A program made the translations under genes and the position numbers. A DNA stretch of 64,000 nucleotides from Salvelinus alpinus. Taxonomy: Eukaryota > Chordata > Actinopteri > Salmoniformes > Salmonidae. Shown piece after piece: positions 58,801 to 64,000 of the stretch (positions within the stretch are counted from its first letter, which is position 1; each line of letters starts with the position of its first letter). Location: contig NC_092115.1 of assembly GCF_045679555.1 (NCBI RefSeq), positions 37,053,728 through 37,117,727 on the forward strand, written 5' to 3'. The notes under the pieces are model-generated. The model ran no database searches. It worked only from the letters and a program-made list of their open reading frames with translations, and was not told where the DNA came from.

Positions 58801-59157
58801 GCTCGATGAAATGTACCAGCACCCAATCAAAACACAGTAAAGCCGTCATTATTTTATTGTGAAAGAACGTTAGTAGCTAGGCCGGAGGTGGTTTATAAAG
58901 TTGGTACGGGCCACATGTTTTACAAACGACCTGCTTTTTTTTAACCCACCATAGGACATGTTAATTGAAAGCATTCAACTCACCTCCAAATGTTTCTTCA
59001 GATTTGATGTCGAGTTCTTGGAGGTAGACAACATGCGGATTTTGGGTTTGCATAGAACACACTGGACGGTCATATTTTTTTCTCTTAATTCCTTGAAAAT
59101 GAAATGTTGTCTATATTGCCAGACATGGAAAGATGTGGCAAGAGCACCGGCATCCAT
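55848..59157 (-). CDS. BED-finger hAT transposase / ZBED-like protein
   Basis: Two bottom-strand exons, 59157-58984 and 57545-55848, phase 0, 623 residues. Exon 1 holds most of a BED zinc finger (CVLC, then STSNLKKHLE), and the first residues of exon 2 complete it as H-x4-H. Exon 2 is an uninterrupted hAT RNase H fold: TTADIWSAHNRS (first Asp), TVTDNGSNF (second Asp), HQRCASHALNL, and a C-terminal dimerisation part with SSALVERLFS (catalytic Glu). The usual TRW motif reads SRW. It could be a live or recently active hAT transposase, or a domesticated ZBED-type host gene. Flanking hAT terminal repeats were not identified, and the intron contains old MITEs, which favours a retained gene. No function is proven. 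Confidence 0.8.
57703..58068. mobile_element. MITE in the ZBED-like intron
   Basis: Begins ttaaaggggcaatcagcag and ends gcaactgctcctttaag, inverted termini of a common fish non-autonomous element. The body is non-coding. Confidence 0.75.
58361..58512. repeat. Diverged MITE copy
   Basis: Shares gttttgcaacagaattgg with the better copy at 59216-59450. It is degraded and lies within the ZBED-like intron. Confidence 0.5.
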
Positions 59158-59215
59158 TTTTAAGAAATTATCCGCGCAATGTGTCGTATTTAGTGCGAGA
59201 TTGCAAGCGGTCAAA

Positions 59216-59450
59216 CAGGGGTGTATTCATTTCGGCAATTCTGTTGCAAAACGTTTCGTTTGTTAAAACAGAAACAGTTTACTCCAAACGGAAGTTTTTA
59301 TTAACGAAAACGAGACTTTCTATTTGACAAATTCAAGTAGGTCCCCCCTGTTTGTTCCGTTTGCACCCGATGTAGTCTAATCTGGTGCTGTTTGGTTCTT
59401 TTAAACTGTAAACAGTTTCCGTTGCAAGACGTAATGAATACACCCCAGAC
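59216..59450. mobile_element. Palindromic MITE upstream of the ZBED-like gene
   Basis: Starts caggggtgtattcattt and ends aatgaatacaccccag, an inverted pair. The body has cgaaaacgagactttc. It lies just upstream of exon 1 of the ZBED-like gene. Confidence 0.75.
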
Positions 59451-59923
59451 AAAGCGCACTGTAATGGCCTGATTACGTAACGACGTAATCTGGATTACTT
59501 GTAATGCGTTACTACGATTGGTTGCTTTTTAACCAAGTAACCTAGCCCCCTGTGTGTTTGTGGACATGTTCCAGGTTGTCTTTATTGCAGTCGGTATGAT
59601 CGCATCTCAGGAGATATTGATGTGGCTCCTTTATTATTGAGTGTGTCCCTAATTATATTTTAAAAGGAACTGAATGGCAATAATTTGACCAAATTGTCAC
59701 CATAAAAATATTATATTTTGATCTTGTGGCATATATCATAGAGATTTGCGCCAAACACAACATGTGTAGACCTTACCGTGAACTGCTTACTTATGAGCCC
59801 TTAACCAACAATGCAGAGTTTATAAAAAGTAATACAAATGTGCTAAATAAACTAAAGGAAAATAGTAAAATAGCAACAACAAAAAAAGCAGCAATGTGAA
59901 GAGTGTGAAGGAATGTGAATATA

Positions 59924-62900
59924 CAGTGCATTCAGAAAGTATACAGCCCCCTTCACCTTTTCCACATTTTGTTATGTTACAGCCTTTATCTAAAATGCAT
60001 TAAATTTAAAAAAAATCCTCAATCTTCACACAATACCCCATACTAAGACAGAGAAAATAGGTTTTTAGATATTTTTGCCAAAGTATAAAAAATACCTTAT
60101 TTATATATGTATTCAGACCCTTTGCTATGAGACTCGAAATTGAGCTCAGGTGCATCCTGTTTCCATTGATCATCCTTGAGATGTTTCTACAACTTGATTG
60201 GATTACCTGTGGTAAATTCAATTGATTGGACATGATTTGGAAAGGCACACACCTCTCTATATAAAGTCCTACAGTTGACAGTGCATGTCAGAGCAAAGAG
60301 CTCCGTGACAGGATTGTGTCGAGGAACAGACCTATGGAACGCCGTTTGGGTCTTTCCGTGTCAAAAAAGATACGATGTGTCAAATAAGCTTGTTGACCAA
60401 TCAGTTAATTGATCCCCAATCCTTAGGTAAAGCTGTACAGTGCAATATGAATGTCAATACACACAATAGGCTGACTGGGGAGGTGATTTCACACACGCGA
60501 TAAGAGCTACAACGCTAATATTTGCGTAAAGTCTTCACAGTTATGTTCTGTGGGTGTCACCGAGTAGACTGATACCCCATTTCATTGCTTCACATTCCAA
60601 CATTGTTTTACATTATCTAGTCTAAATATGGCATGACTCCGCCAATTTTAACCTTCTGCATCACTTTCAAAGTACGTTTATTTTGAAGGCAAACCACAAA
60701 TTCCACTATTGTGCCTAATCCTTATTGTGGCTAGCTTCTATAAGGGATTTGCGTCAATTCAAATCTGGTATCAGGACAAAATGTGATTCAGAGTCACCGA
60801 ATATACTTTAAGTATTTTTATTAAACTCAAGCGATAAATGGTAAATGCAATTTTCGTATATACGGGTTCACTGTAACACCTCTCAGGGTAGAACAGAGAA
60901 CTGGCAGGATGTAAGTAAACAGCTGTTCTTATACTGTGATAGACGTAGTTCCAACCCGTCTGTTGGCCTATCACAGTAGAGGCTGAGCAGGGTTTAAACT
61001 TGCTTAGCCTATCGCCGGCGCTCAGGCTGGTCCCAGCCTCTTGGCGCTCCTTGGTGTCCGGCGCTGTTGCTGTGTAGATTACGCTCCCACACCCTAGAGA
61101 CTGAGGTCAGACAGTTCTGTTACATTGTTTGAGCTATTTGCACCTGCATAGAAAGCATACTGTTCTCGCTCAAGGTTAACCACAGCTTCTCAGCACACTT
61201 ATCTGGGGCAAAATGTTACTTCCAGCACACACACAGGAACCTAGACCAACAGTTGCTAATATTCAATTATAGCGCAATAAACACGGATCCTCACACTTCA
61301 CAACACATAATCCGGTCCGGTTGAGCCTCACTAGCCAGATGAAGCTAGCTGGCTGTTTATAATGTTAGTTTTGGCCAACAGGATTAAGTAGTTGGCTAGC
61401 TATTTATTTTCATGAACTAAAGTTAAATGTCAATAGGCAAACAACAAGTGGCTACCTAGCTAATACTTACAAGGATTCCTAAATCATTGCTAAGAATAAT
61501 AAAAATGACTGCATTTTCTACTGGTCACTGTTTTCAGGCAGGTTGTATTGGTGCTAGCTAGGTACCAAGCTAAAGGTAGCTAGCTATCCCAGAAGTAGCG
61601 GTCCAACAAATTATGCTTTATTACCAACGTAAACACATTGTTCGTGGCCAGTGTGTGCTTGTTTGCAGATTTTTTTTTACAGCTTTGACAGTGCTACTGA
61701 TAGTAGTGGTGGCGCTTGGCTTGCACGTGCAAATTCAGCACACAAAACATTGTACAATGGAATTGTGTTATTTGACATGTCAAATTAAAAGCTTATTTAA
61801 CCGTTAATAGTGTTATTTGATGTCTTTTTTCACACGCAAAGACCCAAACGACATTCCATACTAACCTGGGGAAGGGTACCAAAAAAGTTCTGCAGCATTG
61901 AAGGTCCCCAAGAACACAGTGGCCTCCATCATTCTTAAATAAAATAAGTTTGGAACCACCAAGACTCTTCCTAGAGCTGGCTGCCCAGCCAAACTGAGCA
62001 ATCGGGGGAGAAGGGCCTTGGTCTGGGAGGTGACCAAGAACCCAATGGTCACTCTGACAGAGCTCCTCTGTGGAGATGGGAGAACCTTCCAGAAGGACAA
62101 CCATCTCTGCCGCAATTCACCAATCAGGCCTTTATGGTAGAGTGGCCAGACGGAAGCCACTCCTCAGTAAAAGGCACATGACAGCCCGCTTGGAGTTTGC
62201 CAAAAGGCCCCTAAAGGACTCTGATCATGGTAAACAATATTCTCTGGTCTGATGAAACCAAGATTGAATTCTTTGTCCTGAATTCCAAGTGTCACGTCTG
62301 GAAGAAACCAGGCACCGCTCATCACCTGGCCAATACCATCCCTACGGTGAAGCATGGTAGTGCCAGCATCATGCTGGGTCGATGTTTTCAGCGGCAGGGA
62401 CTGGGAGACTAGTCAGGATCGAGGGAAAGATGAACGGAGCAAAGTGCAGAGAGATCCTTGATGACAACTTGCTCCAGAGTGCTCAGGACCTCAGACTGGG
62501 GCGAAGGTTCACCTTCCAACAGGACAACGACCCTAAGCACACAGCCAAGACAACGCAGGAGTGGCTTTGGGACAAGTCTCAGAATGTCCTTGAGTGGCCC
62601 AGCCAGAGCCCTGAACATCTCTGGAGAGACCTGAAAATAGCTGTGCAGCGACGCTCCCCTTCCAACCTGACAGAGCTTGAGAGGATCTGCAGAGAAGAAT
62701 GGGAGAAACTCCCCAAATTCAGCTGTGCCAAGCTTGTAGTGTCATACCCAAGAAGATTTGAGGCTGTAATCACTGCCAATGGTGCTTCAACAAAGTTATG
62801 AGGAAACAGTCTGAATACTTAAATGTAAATTGGATATTTTAGGTTTTTATTTTTAATACATTTGCTAAAATGTCTAAAAACCTGTTTTGGCTTTGTCATT

Positions 62901-63018
62901 ATCAGGTATTTTGTGTAGATTGATGAGGGGGGAAACAATTTAATCAATTTTAGGATTAGGCTGTAACGTAACAGAATGTGGAAAAAGTCAAGAGGTCTGA
63001 ATACTTTCCAGAATGTAC
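59924..63018 (+). mobile_element. Tc1 transposon split by another element
   Basis: The left end cagtgcattcagaaagtat follows TA at 59922-59923. The right end gaatactttccagaatg closes near 63018. The transposase (62040-62801, top strand) has several shifts, and the [11 protein letters not shown] motif is shortened to SPEHLW, so the copy is inactive. Confidence 0.88.
60334..61859. mobile_element. Non-autonomous DNA element with 36-base inverted ends
   Basis: Inverted ends share the core cgtttgggtcttt (atggaacgccgtttgggtct at the left). The flanks acagacct and actaacct look like a diverged 8-base duplication, and the host Tc1 resumes cleanly after them. The 1526-base body has no transposase; family not assigned (8-base duplications suggest hAT-like). 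Confidence 0.65.
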
Positions 63019-63075
63019 TGTGTGTGTGTGTGACGTCAATATGCGTGTGTGTGTGTGTATGTGTGTGTGTGTCCG
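63019..63075. repeat. (TG)n simple repeat
   Basis: Interrupted tg dinucleotides at the Tc1 and LINE junction. Confidence 0.85.
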
Positions 63076-63425
63076 TCAGTGTAGTATGTGTGGTTAGAGT
63101 CCAGTAAGTGTACATCGAGCTTGTGCAAGAGAGTCAGTGCAAAAAAATAAGGGGGTCAATACAAATAGTCCTGATAGCCATTTGATTAACTTTTCAGCAG
63201 TCTTATGGCTTGGGGGTGGAAGCTGTTAAGAAGCCTTTTGGTCCCAAACTTGGTGCTCCGGTATCGCTTACCATGCAGTAGCAGAGAGAACGGTCTATGA
63301 CTTGGTTGTTTGGACTCTTTACAATTTTTAGGGCCTTCCTCTGACACCGCCTGGTATAGAGGTCCTGGATGGCAGGAAGCTCAGCCCGAGGGATGTACTG
63401 GGCCGTACGCACTACCCTCTGTAGC

Positions 63426-63943
63426 CAAATGTGACCAAATGTCATAATTTAAAGATGATATTTGATTTTAGGGAAATATAATGTAGGCCTAGTATCAGTA
63501 CAATGTCATTGATCATTTTCATCCGAAAGCGCCACTGCTCTACAAACAATTTCTTGTCGGGAATGGCAAAGCATAAGCTGTAATGCAAATTTTTGCTACC
63601 TACAGAGGAGGTGATAGGCCTACTTCGCAAGACTCTTCCACATTGTCTTGAAAAAGGTCAGTCCCACCCAATTGACTTTATATGCACGCTAATCAGTATT
63701 TTTCAAGTGCGCCCTCTAGCTTTTCTAACTCTGTGTCTTACTGTCTGTCTGTCTGTCATGAATTAAGGAAGCGTGACTGACTGGTTGTGACAGCACACCA
63801 CACTTGATCCACAGGAGTCCGGCAAAGACGTGCTTGTGTGCTCGCCAAAGCTTCCATCTGTTTGTGCGCGACTGGTAGCCCTATGAGGAGTGTCCGTTAT
63901 TCACTATCCTTATGCTCTCCCCCCTTGCCAATGCCCTGCCACC
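63426..63943. other. Gene-free stretch, possible promoter
   Basis: No repeat is recognised apart from three tctg units near 63743-63758. A TATA-like tttatatg lies at 63677-63684. Nothing is certain. Confidence 0.3.
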
Positions 63944-63958
63944 ATGCCAACTCTGGTG
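63944..63958 (+). CDS. Possible short first coding exon
   Basis: A strong Kozak context (gccaccATGcc) opens five codons MPTLV, followed directly by a donor-like GTG|GTGAGA. The rest of any gene would lie outside the window. Such a short match can arise by chance; I list it as a lead only. Confidence 0.2.
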
Positions 63959-64000
63959 GTGAGAGCTATATTTACAAACAGTTGTCATGATACTGGTTCA

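Larger units (their letters stand above)
59752..63425 (-). mobile_element. Non-LTR retrotransposon (Rex type), split by a Tc1
   Basis: The bottom strand at 63425-63203 encodes the reverse transcriptase terminus (LQRVVRTAQYIPRAELPAIQD). The 3' UTR runs to 63021, resumes at 59923 after the Tc1, and ends near 59752. The coding part is 5'-truncated to a short remnant. Confidence 0.8.

Noticed and set aside
60690-61320. Possible solo LTR
   Set aside because: No matching duplications, no tg...ca ends I could define and no internal region; it is simply part of the unclassified DNA element.

Overview
This is a vertebrate nuclear window, and the repeats point to a salmonid fish. It carries HpaI-type tRNA-derived SINEs, a longer tRNA-derived salmonid-type SINE, many Tc1 elements (one of the Sleeping Beauty lineage), Rex/L2-type LINEs and numerous MITEs. 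The genes have GT-AG introns and animal chromatin and immune domains. There are no operons or bacterial features. I recognised no retrovirus, LTR element or Polinton.

Layout, left to right. 1-903: the right part of a Tc1 transposon. 965-3250 (+): last exon and 3' UTR of a C2H2 zinc-finger gene. 3440-14060 (+): an eight-exon TRIM E3 ligase gene (482 codons, RING, two B-boxes, short coiled coil, a hydrophobic membrane-like segment, SPRY), with a TATA box and an IRF-type site at its start. 14100-15045: a LINE. 16672-25190 (-): tox4, nine coding exons plus a 5' non-coding exon, 706 codons. 25508-25854 (-): two-exon nop10, with a 2-base deletion in exon 1. 28205-52603 (-): chd8, 37 coding exons whose phases all agree and sum to 2570 codons, close to human CHD8. 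55848-59157 (-): a two-exon BED-finger hAT transposase/ZBED-like gene with an uninterrupted reading frame. 59752-63425: a LINE split by a Tc1 that is itself split by a smaller element.

TOX4 and CHD8 are also close neighbours on human 14q11.2, so this is an old chromatin-gene block. CHD8 is an ATP-dependent remodeller, TOX4 an HMG-box nuclear protein and NOP10 an H/ACA snoRNP subunit. The TRIM gene ends tail-to-tail with tox4 and looks like a separate immune-type gene.

About half of the window is transposon-derived, mostly in introns, and several insertions are nested two or three deep with clear target-site duplications. I did not find a wholly new system. The most notable items are the membrane-segment TRIM, the damaged nop10 copy, a minisatellite that copies a chd8 splice donor, duplicated chd8 exon ends inside an intron, and the intact ZBED-like frame. 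All exon models were read by eye from splice signals, phase and remembered human proteins, with no alignment run.
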